Shown in pieces: positions 11,340 to 23,209 of a DNA stretch of 64,000 nt. Position 1 is the stretch's first letter. Each line of letters opens with the position of its first letter. The stretch comes from Aphelenchoides besseyi (lineage: Eukaryota > Nematoda > Chromadorea > Rhabditida > Aphelenchoididae), in assembly GCA_024699855.1 (NCBI GenBank), contig JAMPIQ010000003.1:9858001-9922000 (forward strand), given 5' to 3'. The notes below the pieces were generated by a model that was given only the letters and a program-made list of their open reading frames with translations, did no database searches and had not been told where the DNA came from. The translations under genes and the position numbers were made by a program.

Positions 11340-11835
11340 AAACAGTAGAAACAGTTGACCTGAAAATGTAACAGAGAAGAGTGTCAACTATCGGATATCA
11401 ATGATCGGAAGAGGCCAACTTCCATCGACTACAACTCAAGAACCGATGACTGTAGAAACTTGTGATTAACAGAACAACGACAACCATTACTGGACTCTAA
11501 ACCCTGTGAATATCAGTGGAATCCAATCAGCCAATAAGCTAAAATACACAATACCCGCCATTCCCTTGTATGACATGTCCATCGCGCAAATCGAAGTATC
11601 TCGAAGAATTTGGCAACAACCAGTGCTTATATTCTTTCAACAACAAGCTCAAAAGACTGGCTATCTAAGTGTTCAAACTTGTAGCCACCGGATTACTAGG
11701 AGAAAAATGAGAGCACTTCAAAGCCAAAGAATATGTCAAAAATTGTTCAAAATTGCAAAAGTTTGCGCAGCTCTTCTCGCTGATGATGGTAAGCTCCAAT
11801 CTGGCCCACTAGTCATTGGGCTTAGAAGATAATGA
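11340..11835. repeat. Dispersed repeat R, copy 3 (left module only)
   Basis: Highly similar to 107-590, including the same 42-codon frame beginning with ATG at 11707. It stops matching just after the AGAAG near 11830 and lacks the promoter, tandem repeats and hairpin of the right module. It starts about 240 bp after the globin stop codon. Confidence 0.9.
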
Positions 11836-12823
11836 TCCTGAAAGTTTGAAGGGCTAAACTTTACTGATACCAAATAAAAATAAAAACATAAGCAAATGGT
11901 CGACTCGTCTTTGAAAGCTCTTTCACTTAACTCTTTCATGAAGATTCACGTGTATCTTTCATAATCTCGAATTCCGAAGCAAAGTGCTTATTTCGACATA
12001 ATTGTGCACACGAATCGGTCGATCTGGATACAAACTTTAATCGATTATTTTAATGGGATTACTATGTTCGAGCAGATCTCATACCGGCTGTGACTTGATC
12101 TTCTGGTCAGAATGGAGCTGTTGATCGAACTATTTAGTCTTGTACTGATGTTATTCCGACCCGAACAACCAACGGCATTCACTGCTAAAGGAACGTGACG
12201 ATGAGAATCTTGATGTTGATCGTCAGCTTCAATTTTAGCCACACAGTTGGATCCATTAACTGCAAGATTGTGTCTGTCCATTTCAGTGTCTATGACAGTA
12301 GTCGAATGTTGAAATCTACGATGATAATTGTTGAAATTCAAATTTGATTATGAAGAATAAGAGGCCGCATTGTTGGAAAATCTTCGGATGATTTGTCAAT
12401 GAATGGACAGCAAGTAAACTCTTTACAGTGCAATTAATAACACGTGAGTCGAATGGCGACATTGTAGAGATCACACAAACTTGTGGGTAGAAGATGAAAA
12501 TACTCGTAGACAGACAACTGACATTGCTGTAAACTCAAGCGATCGAGAGTTTTAAGAACTTGACATAATGAGAACCTCTACCAAGACTCTCGTGATCAAT
12601 GATTACAGTATGCAATGAATGAGGAGTTTTAGGACGATTATAACGCTCTCAAACCTCCGATTGTCATCCAATTGACGACTATGAGGTTAACAGGAATGCA
12701 AATTTTGTGTTCGAGTTTTAAAAGATTTTGAGGTTGATAATCGAAATGAGTATTTCTGGCTTTGGCCTTCCGACTCACTGGTTTTTCTTTTCTTTGCGGC
12801 TTTAAGAATCATAGATTTAAGTG
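11836..12823. other. No recognised gene
   Basis: AT-rich intergenic sequence. The longest frame is a 98-codon minus-strand ORF at 12045-12341 without motif or splice context. Confidence 0.4.
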
Positions 12824-13576
12824 ATGAGTAATTTTGATTCACGAGTATCGTTGGCGATTCTACGAACGTGGTCACGATGCGTTTCGAACTCTCGATGGCC
12901 GTTGCTTCTTCTCGAATGGACCGCTCACGGTGTTCCGTGGCTCGTCGGATCGGCTGTTCTTCTCGGCTACTTCTGTCGACGTCCCGAGTACTCGCCGGAA
13001 ACGAGACGTAAATTTGCGCTCTTGACTTTGGGTAAACTTGAATTTTCTGTTCGTTGATTTCGCGCATTTTCTAGGAATTCTTTTGGACCTGATCGCCGTT
13101 GGAGTCTTCAAACTGGCAGTTCGACGACAACGACCGCCGTACAATCGAGACGATCAGGTGAGTAATGAACTTGTTTTCTAAGTTTTGTTTTTTGATCTAC
13201 GAAGCTCCGGTCGCTGATCAGTTTTCGTTTCCATCTGGGCACACGTCAAGAGCTGCAATGTTGGCGGTTTTGGCGTGGGTTTTGTTTTTAATGTTCTTTT
13301 CCATTTGCTCTTTAGGATCGAGTTCTTTCCAGTTCGGCGGTTTTTCGTTCGTCTCTTTGTTTACACGATTCCCGTGCTTTTGGGCGTCTCGAGAATCGCC
13401 ATGGGTCGACATTACTTTTCGGACGTGATCGGAGGTAGAACACGAAGTCTTCTTTTCTCATCGAACTTGTAGGTCTTGTACTTGGAGCTGTCGAAGGATT
13501 GATTGTTTGTGAGCTTCCAGAGGTACCGATCGCTCATCTAACAAAGTTTCTTTCCGGTTTGCTTTCATCTCGCTGA
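12824..13576 (+). CDS. PAP2-family lipid phosphatase, PLPP6/7-like
   Basis: Five exons with 38-62 nt introns give about 170 residues. All three PAP2 signature motifs are present: KLAVRRQRP (K-x6-RP) after exon 2, FPSGHTSRA (PSGH) in exon 3, and SRIAMGRHYFSD (SR-x5-H-x3-D) in exon 4. Hydrophobic segments before and between the motifs fit an integral membrane enzyme. The VRRQRPPYNRDDQFSFPSGHT arrangement is closest to the polyisoprenoid diphosphate phosphatase PLPP6 and its relative PLPP7. Unlike PLPP7, which lacks activity, every catalytic residue is kept. It likely dephosphorylates isoprenoid or presqualene-type diphosphates in the ER; substrate is inference. It converges with the MGAT5-like gene, with 208 bp between stop codons. 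Confidence 0.88.
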
Positions 13577-13784
13577 TTTTTGCGTCTTTCCCGTTTCTAA
13601 CTTTTGATTTCTACGGTTTTTATCTTAATTCCATTCTCATGTGTATTTTGCCAAGTAAAACGAATTTCGTTTATTTTCTGTCATGGCAAGTGATCTCGGA
13701 GATTTGTTTGCTCTTTGAGGAAAGAAATGTAAAGTGAAGAAATTTGGAGAGTTACACGTAGGTTAGTTAAAGTAGTGACACGCG

Positions 13785-16225
13785 TTAGAGATCACCGGAG
13801 ATCGAGAATTTAACCTCGACTTTTACACAGGGACACAATCGTTGAACATCGACCGGCGGTTCGGTGGCACAACTGAAAAGATAGGGATCGGATTGAAGTG
13901 CACAGGCCGATGGAGCAAATGGCTCGGCAATCGTCTTCACTTCGCTTGAGCACATCAGCGAATGACTGAAACAAAGTTGAGAGGTAAATCAGTGAAAAGC
14001 CAACGAACCTTTTCAACGTCTCGAGATTGTTGATGTGTTTGAAAAAAGAACGCTCGCAAAGGAGTTCTGACTGTCTGCAAACATCCTGACAACTTTGACC
14101 GTTCGATCCGACGAGAATGCGCGCCAACTCAAACGGCGGCCAATCCCAATTTCGATCACAGAAATTAACGTTAACAAGAAGCGAGTCGATGCGTTCAAGA
14201 AAACCCGGAAAGGAAAACTCGTACGGGAGTTTGGGTTCGGGCTGAAAAATCGAATTCGTCGAGAAACAAATAAAAGTTCTCACGTTCGATTTAATTGCTT
14301 CTTCGAAGGCCGCCGTTAAGGCTGTGGTGTTCTTTATGTCGACGGTAATCACCGACGGGCGTCCAACGAACCGCTCGAGATAGGGATTCTGACTAGTGAG
14401 CTGAAACGAAGTTTAAAAGACCGTCAACCGAGAGTATCTTCCGATCTGTCAAAAGATAAGTTCATTTCAGTCGATTAGCTGATGTTCGGAACTGAATGGT
14501 TATTTTCCTTTCTCTTACCTTTCTCATCGTCGGCTTTTCGCTGAAGAACTTGTACGTGGTCCGACTCTTTGGTGGATTGAATCGGGGGTTGATAAAGACG
14601 GCTCCGGAGGCAATTGCTTCTAACGGTGCGGGTCCTTCGATCGGAAACCCGAGGCCGAGAAACACCTTCGATTTGCGTAAAAGATTGTTGAAATCGAAAG
14701 GCGATAAAACACCGTGATTCGTGAATTCGCGACCGGCATGTTTGACCGCTGCTGAGTAGTTTTCGACAGTGCCGTGAATTTCCGTCAATTTAGCTGCCAC
14801 CTGAAGTTCTAGTTTCTTTCGACTTTGGCACTCAACTCGCCTCCAATACGTCCGCTGAATCCTCCCACATCGATTGATCTTTGCCGTAGACAAGGGTTAT
14901 GTTTTGACGTTCCGTTTTGCTTTCGAACTCGTGGGTCTCGACCACGAAGCCGAGAAAAGTGTTGTCGTCGGTATGCGGATACAAAGTCAGAAATTGCTGG
15001 AGATTCAACGCATTTCCACCCCAAACGTTGGACTTAAGTTTTGTTCCGAATTTCTTGTAATTTTGGCGAAAATATTGAGGTTGATTGAACTCTGCATGTG
15101 TTCCGAACGAGTCGAGAACTCGAAAACGACACCTGAAACGAAAGTTAAATTGACATTGGAAACTTCGACTAACCAGTTTTCGATATAAAACGACTTCAAA
15201 TGTCTTTTGATTTTTTGAAGGCCGATTATGTCCGTGAAGATCAAATCGATAGCCGTCGAGTTTTGTTCGGGACACGGACTCAAATGCTGTTGGTTGTCAG
15301 AGAGAGCCCTAAAAAGGAAATGAGATTATGAGATCGCTCAATCAGACCTTTTAGCTTCTGACCACACAGTAAAGATCTGAAGTTTGTAACCCAAAAGATG
15401 AGAAGCGGCAATCAAATCGGACCATTGAACCAACTCGCCAAGTGGGCCTCCAGATTTAGAGACCTTGACAAAGTTCATTCGACCGCGTTCGTTGTTTAAG
15501 AAACCCATATACAAGAAGAGCTACAGCAATCTGTTGATAAAATTAACTGAGATTCAACTTACTGTTTTAACTCGTCGATTGTCAATTGCCAACATTTTGG
15601 TTTTAAGTTCAGATTTGGCTTTCAACCATTGAGTCCATAGTCTGCGGATTCTCGACTGAATGAAATCATAGGAATCGGGAGCGTCGGTCATCAGTTGAAA
15701 CAACTCCTCAAGTTTGGGCTCCAAATTTACTCTGCTCTCCACAAACTCCTCCAAATTACTGTGCCAGTTCTGTGGTGGACATTGATGCTCTCGTCTGCTG
15801 ATGTATTCATAAAAGGAACAATCGCTGCCGTTCACTCCGAATCGCCGATAACACTCGTTACTCTCCCATCCACCACTCATCCACTCTAATTTCTGAAGAC
15901 AATGAGGATAATTGGAGTCGTTAGTAAGATTGGAAATCGAAATGCCGCAGTAGACTGAAAAGCCAATGAGTTGGTTTGTTCTTTGCGTTTCCGCTTACAC
16001 TCGCGATTCTTCAATGGCGGTGCCGTGAACTCGTTCATCTGAAATTCGATTTCTGTCTTCTGATATTCCTCGTTCACTAACGTTAAATCGTCCAGTTTCA
16101 TCGACGAGCTGCAGTCGATGAAAACCGATGAGAGCACAGGCGCAGAGTGTGAACATGAGCACGTAAACGTAACGTTTAAGTTGCCTTATACACATACCGA
16201 AGACTAACCGTAGAGTCGAGGGCAT
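13785..16225 (-). CDS. gly-2: MGAT5-type alpha-1,6-mannosyl beta-1,6-GlcNAc transferase
   Basis: Nine exons encode roughly 610 residues of a type II Golgi enzyme (GT18), which adds beta-1,6 GlcNAc to the trimannosyl core of N-glycans. A short cytoplasmic tail is followed by a signal anchor (YVYVLMFTLCACALIGF, about residues 19-35). Then come the N-terminal Cys domain (C-Y-x4-G-V-N-G-S-D-C-S-F), GGPLGELVQWSDL, RVLDSFGTHAEFN, LYPHTDDNTFLGFVVE, SKVFLGLGFPIEGPAPLEAI and INPRFNPPKS, all hallmark MGAT5 blocks. The Cys-rich tail ends with LFSCA...LCPC. One intron (about 14813-14852) seems to use a GC donor: keeping DVLE before VAAKLTEIHGTV preserves the family spacing. The C. elegans orthologue is gly-2. 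Assembly is by hand but continuous in phase. Confidence 0.92.
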
Positions 16226-16661
16226 TTCAAGGTTCTTACATCGTAAAAATAGATCGAAGAAAGAAACCTGAAAAGCTTCTCAACGTCATTTTCGATTAAA
16301 CTCTCGCGTTGTCTTCGAGAATACGTGGCACATGAAAACTCGGGAGTTGTTGGAATATGAAAAGCGAATTTTTTTCAGCAAACAAACGCGTTCCACCCAA
16401 ATAAGCAACGTTGATTGGCCGCTGGAGGGCTTCAATGGTGTGCGTGGTTGGGCGGTTCAATGGGAATTCAAATTGCAAATCCGGTTTGCGCGCAAGCCGA
16501 CGGTCAGCTTTTCGGGACGCTGATAACCGAAAATTAACGAGCCAAAAAACGAGTGACCGACGCTTCTTACTCGGCAGTTTTGCCTCCAACAAAGCATCGT
16601 TTTTGTGGCGCGTTCGAAAAAAAGATCTTTCTTTGGCTTATTAAGTGAATTGCAGTTCGAA

Positions 16662-17535
16662 ATGCGGTTGTCGCATCGAATGGCACGTTTGTTGGGAGTT
16701 GAGACGTTGAAACGAAAAGGAAAGCGCGGAAAACGAAAACACCGTGATTCAGATCGAGAAGCGTTGTTGTCTCAAGAGTGGAACGTGACGCACGCCGACA
16801 ACCCTCCGACTGATAATAAAAGAAGAACGCGACGATTTTTGTTGGAGTTCGTCAGTTCGTTGGAAAACACAAGATGGAAACGAACGAAAATCGACGAGAT
16901 GAAACGTGAGTTTTTTGTTGCCAAAAGTTAATTACTTTCTTCTTCATTGACTTCCGTTTTCTTGTGTTGGCTCCGAATTCCACGCTCATCGATTTTGCGT
17001 GGATGTCCCGCGTCGCCACTCGCTTTTTCGGGACGTTTTGGTCCGAAAACAAATTCGACGTACGTCGATTCGAAGATCGAACTGCTCGCAAAAAACGTGT
17101 TAGCGAAAAGAAAGAAGTTTTTCGGGAATCCGATTGGCGGCTTTTGATTGTTGATTTTCGCGGACCGAATTCGCAGTTTTGCGATCGTTGGCGGCGTGGG
17201 GCAGCAGTTTTTTTGTGGAAAAATTGCTCTTCGGTGGCCACACATTCGCTCGAGATTATCCGCCCACTTCTCGCCACGTCCACCAGGACCAAGAAAGGAC
17301 CGTGAATTCGCTTCTTTTTCTGCGGATTTCCTTTCGCTTCTTTCCAGCGAATTCCGAAACACTTGCGGCGTCTGGAGGAAAGTGCGTTTTAAATTCGATC
17401 TACAGGTTTCCGAATTTGCGTCGCCTTTTCTGGGCCTTGACAGTCGTGAGTTTAATTGCGTCGACAGATGGAAATCCGGTGGTCACGTGCGTGGACGCGG
17501 AAACTCGAAAATGTCGAACCGTCAATTTTTGTTAA
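16662..17535 (+). CDS. Candidate two-exon gene, or 5' exons of the next gene
   Basis: An ATG at 16662 opens a 79-codon basic exon ending in a strong GTGAGT donor near 16900. A TTTCCAG acceptor near 17347 restores phase into a frame with a hydrophobic stretch (RRLFWALTVVSLIAS) and several Cys, stopping at 17535. No family is recognised, and the second exon also holds an internal GTGAGT donor. It might be untranslated leader of the lipid-transfer gene at 17806. Low confidence. Confidence 0.25.
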
Positions 17536-17805
17536 CGAGCTAAAAATCGTCGAGAAAGAAACGTCTTTTTTATTTGCTTTTGGATTGTCCTAATGGTTTA
17601 ACAGAAAAAGTTCTTGAGACGCCTTTTGCTGGTTGTGAATGGCGAGTTTTTTGGGTTGACGTCTCGAAGTTGCGATTCGTCTTTTTTGTCCTTGGAATTT
17701 TGTTGTTTTTCTCTCGACCGCAGTTGTTTTGATGATTTGTTTTGCAGTCTTGCGAATCGGAAACCAACGAAAAATCAACGCTTCGTGTCCACACCAACAG
17801 TCATA

Positions 17806-20800
17806 ATGGAAGGAACGCTGTCGAAATGGACGAACATGGTTCACGGTTGGCAGATGCGCTACTTCGTGCTAAACGAGGAGTCGCTGTGCTACTTTACATC
17901 ACGCGAAAAGATGCTGCGTGGCCAACCGCGTGGTTGTATTCGTTTGAATGGCGCCGCCGTTGGCATCGACGGAGAGAACGAAGCGACTTTCACGATCAAA
18001 GTCGACGGGAAAACGTTTCATTTACAAGTGAGTGTTTGTTTTTTTGCATTTTAATTTTGAGTTTCAGGGCAAAGAGAAGGCCGAAAGAGACGAGTGGGTT
18101 CGAGAGTTGGAACGCGTGATTCACATACGCAGTGGCTATTATCGTCCGCGACCCGAAGAGCCGCTGATCGATCTGAAGAATCGCGTTAAGTTGGCCGATC
18201 GACAACTACAAGATCTCATCGAGCTGGCTCACAGACTGGAACAGGCCGAGAAGCACGTGGACAAGCTGGACAAAGTGCATGAGAAGAAGAGGCGACATTT
18301 GAACGAAATCCTACTCACCGCCAAACGTCTACAGTCCACGGTCGAACACTCGTGTATCATTTTGAAGCAAGTTCAATCCAAATTTCCCGTTCCCGACGTT
18401 CCCTCAATTTCGAGCTTACCGCAAACGACGTCGGGAGTCGAAGCGGAAAGACGCGATTCCGAAAAGGTCATCGAAGTGAGTACTTTTCTATTTTAGTTTT
18501 TTAATCCTCCGTAACGGCCGCAAGAATTGGCAACAGAGTTCAGATTTCGCTAAAATTTTTGTCCCCCCGACCGTTCTCTTTGCAAAATGTCACCCCACTA
18601 CAATCCTCATAACTTTGCTCAACGGCTGGGCTTGGGAACAATCCGGGAGCCCTTTAATTCGTTTCGCTTTCCGGTCCGTTCGTCTTTCTCGTTGCAGCTT
18701 AATCGCAGTTTTTGGCAAAAGACGAAATTTGCGGCGAATTGAATTTGATCGTTTTTTTGGTTCCTGGTCGACGAATTTATGGATTTTGCCTTCAGGCATA
18801 TTGGGCGAAAACGGCAACGTCTTCTTTTTTGATTTCCACGCACGATAAAAGCCGCTTCTTGGCGCATCCGCGAGGTCTTTCGGCTAATTGCGCGGACCCA
18901 GCTGCAAAAACTCTTCTCAAGAACGTTCTCAATTAAAAGTCAATTCACGTCGAAACGTGCGTTTTGTTTTCCGTTCGACGTTTCAATTTGCGTTCAGCTC
19001 AAAAAAGTTCGTTTCGAGCGCATTTTTGCCACGTGATCTCTTTTGCGCAAAACGCGAACTTTTTCGATTTCTGTTTCCCATTAAACGGCTTTGTTTACAA
19101 TCCGCTGACTTCGACTGTTGATCGACGTGGTTATAAGCCGTGAATTGGCGCTCCAAATTTGCGGTTGTGCGAATTCGCGTCATACGCTCGAGAAGCGACG
19201 CAACGGTTTTTGTTTTGACGTTTTCGATCTTTTTTGGGCGAGGAAAAAAGGAGCTCTTTCCTCGGGATTTTGATGTCAACTAATTAGATATTCTGCGGTT
19301 TGGCATTTGAAATCTGAATCCGCTGTTTTAGCCACTCGTACATCCGCCACAAATTACTTACTCGAGTAGTGAGGACGAGTTCTTTGACGCTGCATCGGCG
19401 CTTGAGAACGAAAGCGATTCGTCGGCGGACGATTACGACGAAGACACTGAAGAGTGTCCAACGGATTGTACGGGCACCGCAACCGACGGCTCCACGACCG
19501 GCTCTTTGAGCAACTTCAACGGCGATCAACTCGCCAATCTCACAGCGTCGACGTCGAAACGCCGCCACAAACATCGACATCATCATCGAAAGAATCGTCG
19601 ACAAAATTCGGGCGACGACGAAATGACTCGACACGCAACTCGACGGCACAGCCGAACTTCCAAACAACAAATCGAGCCGACGAGCGGCGAAAGCGAAGAG
19701 CCCGATTGGGGCGATGCGGACGAGGACTTCGATCAAATCTACGAGTGCACGGACGAAAGCGATTTGGGCAACGTCCAACAACAACACGGCAGTGTGCTCA
19801 TGCATATGCTTTCGCAGGTTTCCGTTGGAATGGATTTGACCAAAGTCACGCTTCCGACCTTCATTCTCGAGCGTCGATCGTTGCTCGAGATGTACGCCGA
19901 CTTCTTTGCGCATCCGGACGACTTCATCAAGGCGAACGAACTTAAGGATCCGGAAGAACGTTTCGTTTCGGTTGTTCGCTACTATCTGAACGCCTTCTAT
20001 CCGGCACGTAAAAGTGGTGTGGCTAAGAAGCCGTACAATCCGATTTTGGGCGAAACTTTCCGATGTCGATGGACGGTCCCGGAGTTGCCGTTGAGTGGCC
20101 AGAAAACCAAGTCGGGGCCTTTTCCCGGTTCGGATATTAACCAGGTAGTTGCGATGAGTCTTTCGACTCTAAACTTCTCGTTTAGGTCACTTTTATTGCC
20201 GAACAAGTGAGTCATCATCCGCCCGTCTCTGCCTTCTATGCCGAGCATCCCGCTTCCAAGATTTCACTTGCCGCTCATATTTGGACTCAATCATCATTCC
20301 TTGGCCTTTCGATTGGTAAGAGGAGAACGTTGACAGTCATTCATCGCATGTTTTAGGCGTTGCAAACGTTGGAAATGCGAGATTGACGTTGCAAGAGTTC
20401 AACGAAACATACACGATTACTTTCCCCAACGGTTATGGTCGATCGATTTTGGGAAAACCGTGGGTGGAGTTGGGTGGAAAGGTAAGGATCGAAGCCAAAA
20501 CGAACTGACTGATTTCCTTGAGGTCGAAGTTCGTTGTGCCGACACCGGCTATCACGCGGAAATCGAGTTCCAAACGAAACCGATTTTCGGCGGGAAACCG
20601 CACAAAATTGCGGGCGCCATTTACAAGCGTGGAGTCAAGAAACCGATCATGACGTTGCGCGGCGAATGGAACGGTGTGATCTACGCGAAACGCACGCACG
20701 GCGACGAATTCCAATTCACGGACGTGAAAGAGAAACCGGAGATCAAAAAAGTAGGCTTCCAATCCGTGGGTTGTACGCAATGCGACGTCTTTCCAGGAAT

Positions 20801-21048
20801 GTGATCCAATTGCGGCGCAAGGCGACCGTGAAAGTCGACGTCTTTGGCGTCACGTCACCGCGGCTTTGTATCGGAATCGGATCGAAACCGCATCTTCGGC
20901 CAAGCGCTTCATCGAACAACGTCAACGCGACGAAGCGAAAATGCGTCGCGAAAGCGGCGAAGATTATCAGCAAAAGTTCTTCCGCAAACCGGCCGGCGAA
21001 GACGACTGGGGATTCGATTTGGATTTGTGCCAACGATCCCCGATTTGA
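17806..21048 (+). CDS. Oxysterol-binding-protein-related lipid transfer protein (ORP9/10/11-like)
   Basis: Seven exons encode about 780 residues. It opens with a PH domain ([20 protein letters not shown]...; about residues 1-100) of the OSBPL9/10/11 type, which binds phosphoinositides. A coiled region ([20 protein letters not shown]...) follows. After an 860-nt intron comes an acidic FFAT motif, [13 protein letters not shown], which would bind VAP on the ER. A His/Arg-rich linker leads to the sterol/PI4P/PS-binding domain with the family signature [20 protein letters not shown] and [13 protein letters not shown]. The stop is at 21046-21048 and AATAAA follows at 21122. PH plus FFAT implies action at ER-Golgi or ER-endosome contacts; cargo is not deducible. 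It is convergent with the minus-strand membrane protein, with only 52 bp between stop codons. Confidence 0.93.
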
Positions 21049-21100
21049 TTGCTAACTTCTATTTGTAGTCCCTCTAATTATATGACCCAAACAACAAGTT

Positions 21101-21753
21101 TTAACGGGCGTTTATTTCGGAAATAAATTTCTTTCTGTCGTCAGTTTTCCACAGAAAAGCGATGAACTGAAAGAGCAGCGCAACGGAGAGTTGAGTCTGA
21201 AAAGCGATGGATGTCGAGTCGGAAATGGAAACTCACGATCAGAATGAACAGTCGCAAGAGACTGAAGAACTTTCGATCGTACATTCCCAGTCCGAAAACG
21301 CTGAAGATCGAAGCGAACAGAAGAGTTAGCAGCGAGATTCGACCGAGAAGGCCGTTCAGTTGAGCGTTTCGCTCGAAAATCTGCCAACAACTGGAACACT
21401 GACCGAACATCTGAAGTCCGAACGTCACGACCAAGAGAATCCATCCGACGCTAAAGAGATGACAGAAAACAAAACGATTTAGCGTCTGATTTTTATCGTT
21501 TGATTTCAGCGCGCGAAGCAACGTGGCAATTTGACAGCCGGAAAGGTTCCGAGCATTTCGGCCAAAAGTTTCCGGATGCTGAGCTGCGAAGTCGAAGAAA
21601 AGTCGGTTGGTGAGGAATGGGAATATCGATTGAATTGCGGCTAAAACAAGAACCTGAAAAGAGTTGAAAGACCATGAACAGCGAACTCACCATCGAAATT
21701 CCGTGGAAAACGTGAAAACCGAAATTCTGCTCGCAATCTTCTTTTCTTCTCAT
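21101..21753 (-). CDS. Multipass membrane protein, function unknown
   Basis: Four exons with 40-56 nt introns give about 165 residues. Hydrophobic helices are visible at ISMVLVLAAIQSIFPFL, VGWILLVVTFGLQMFG, LGRISLLTLLFASIFSVFGL and LFILITQLSVALLFQFIAFL, so four transmembrane segments are likely. The start is the ATG of MRRKEDCEQNFGF, since the frame is closed just upstream. The C-terminal tail is KTDDRKKFISEINAR. I recognise no family. Confidence 0.7.
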
Positions 21754-22015
21754 CAACGCATCCCAAGTGGAAATGACCAGTGAGTGGGTTTAAAGAAATG
21801 AAATTGGGTTTGAAGTTCTCATTGTTATTCAAATTTGTTGCAAAATCTGCTCATCAAGACGTAGGTAAACGTCAATTTTGTTGGTCGTGAGCCAGCGACA
21901 ATTTCGAAATCCACTGAAAGACGAAGGGAGTAGCTGAAAGGCGTTCGTTTCTTTCCGCTTTTAAGTCCGACCTTTGGCAGGAACCCCAAATTTTTGCGTC
22001 GTTTTGATTTCAAGA

Positions 22016-22583
22016 ATGGAGCCGCTAACTCCCGAGGTTGCTAATTCCAAGGAAGCTAGCGCTTTGATCTACAGTCGCGGTTTTGATGAGAAGTTTTGCG
22101 AAAGTTTTGGAATCGTTGGTTGTGGGGCCCATTTGTGCGATCGTACGTTGTTGAAGAAGTCGACGTTGGTCAAATTGCCGTGCAAATGTTCGGGTGACTT
22201 GTGCGAGTGCGGTGCTTTGAACTTCTTGCAACTGATTGACAAGAAAGCTGGAGAAGTTCTAGTGAACGAGGAGACTGATAGGTAGATAGAGATGAACATT
22301 TCACTCACTTTGAATTTGCAGTCCAAAATGGTTGAACTCGGCTGCACTCCCGCGAATGTCTTTCCTCAATCAACTTCATCATAAGGCCCATGAAAATGAG
22401 GAAGAGAAATTGAGCAAAACAAATCGAGATGCCATTGATGATCTTTTGCATGTTTTTCGTTCTCTCTCCCCAAAACGGCGTTGGCTTTTGGCCCAAAGCA
22501 TCATTGCAAACCCTGCAATTGTTGATCCGACAACCAGAACTTACGTTCTTCATTCAGAGTTCACAATTGAACGACTTTATTAA
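22016..22583 (+). CDS. Uncharacterised Cys-rich protein
   Basis: Two exons joined by a 40-nt intron (about 22283-22322) give about 175 residues starting MEPLTPEVANSKEAS. A cluster of Cys and His in the middle (GCGAHLC, LPCKCSGDLCECG) could bind metal but matches no finger I know. The C-terminal half is helical and charged, ending SEFTIERLY. No signal peptide or membrane segment. The ATG directly follows a TTTCAAG acceptor. Confidence 0.6.
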
Positions 22584-22865
22584 TTCCCGCCGAGTTCCAT
22601 CTTCGATCCACCAACCAAACCATGTCATCAATCGCAATTTTATTGTGACAACCCATTGCACTATTATTACTTTAACAGCCCTAATGTAGGAGATATCACG
22701 CAGGTAGAAAAACGTGGTCAATATTATCCTAACGAATACTAGTCAGTCATCGTAGTTGTTTAACTCGAAGCTTATTGTTTCAGCAAACGTCACGTTCTTC
22801 GAGGATTTCAGTACAAAGAGTACGAGAAGCCACAGACTAAAACAGAAATCGAGAAGAAGATCAAA

Positions 22866-23209
22866 ATGGCTGAGGAGAAAGAACGTCAAATTTGTCAAAC
22901 GATCCCGATTGTTCAGTTCATACAAAAAGAACGAATGAAGAAGAAACGACCACAGAGCTTTCCGTAGGTTCGATTTTAAATTCACAAGTCAAAGACATTC
23001 ACTTCAGACATCACATTAAAGATCGAATCGATAATCCGTGCAAATTGCCGAGTCATCTAGTCACATACGACGAACTGTTGGATTTTGACGATTATACAAA
23101 TGAGTACTCGGTAGCTTTAAACTCTTCCGCTTTGACAATGGGCGACTGTTTTGTGGTGAAAGAACGAAGAGTTTCCAGTGATTCTGACTGGTCGATTGTA
23201 ACTAATTGA
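22866..23209 (+). CDS. Small charged protein with acidic C-terminus
   Basis: Exon 1 (22866-22963, MAEEKERQICQTIPIVQF...) joins exon 2 (23008-23209) across a GTAGGT...TTCAG intron of 44 nt, giving about 100 residues. The frame stays open upstream to a TTTCAG acceptor near 22787, so the N terminus may be longer. The C-terminal tail DSDWSIVTN contains an aromatic-x-x-aliphatic core after acidic residues, which looks like an LC3-interacting motif; that is speculative. No domain recognised. Confidence 0.55.

Noticed and set aside
12687..13144. Minus-strand frames of 90-126 codons
   Set aside because: They are shadows of the PAP2 phosphatase exons.
14496..15188. Plus-strand frames of 70-104 codons
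   Set aside because: Antisense shadows of the MGAT5-like gene.
19284..19913. 209-codon minus-strand frame
   Set aside because: Antisense to the long ORP exon that carries the FFAT motif and the start of the lipid-binding domain.
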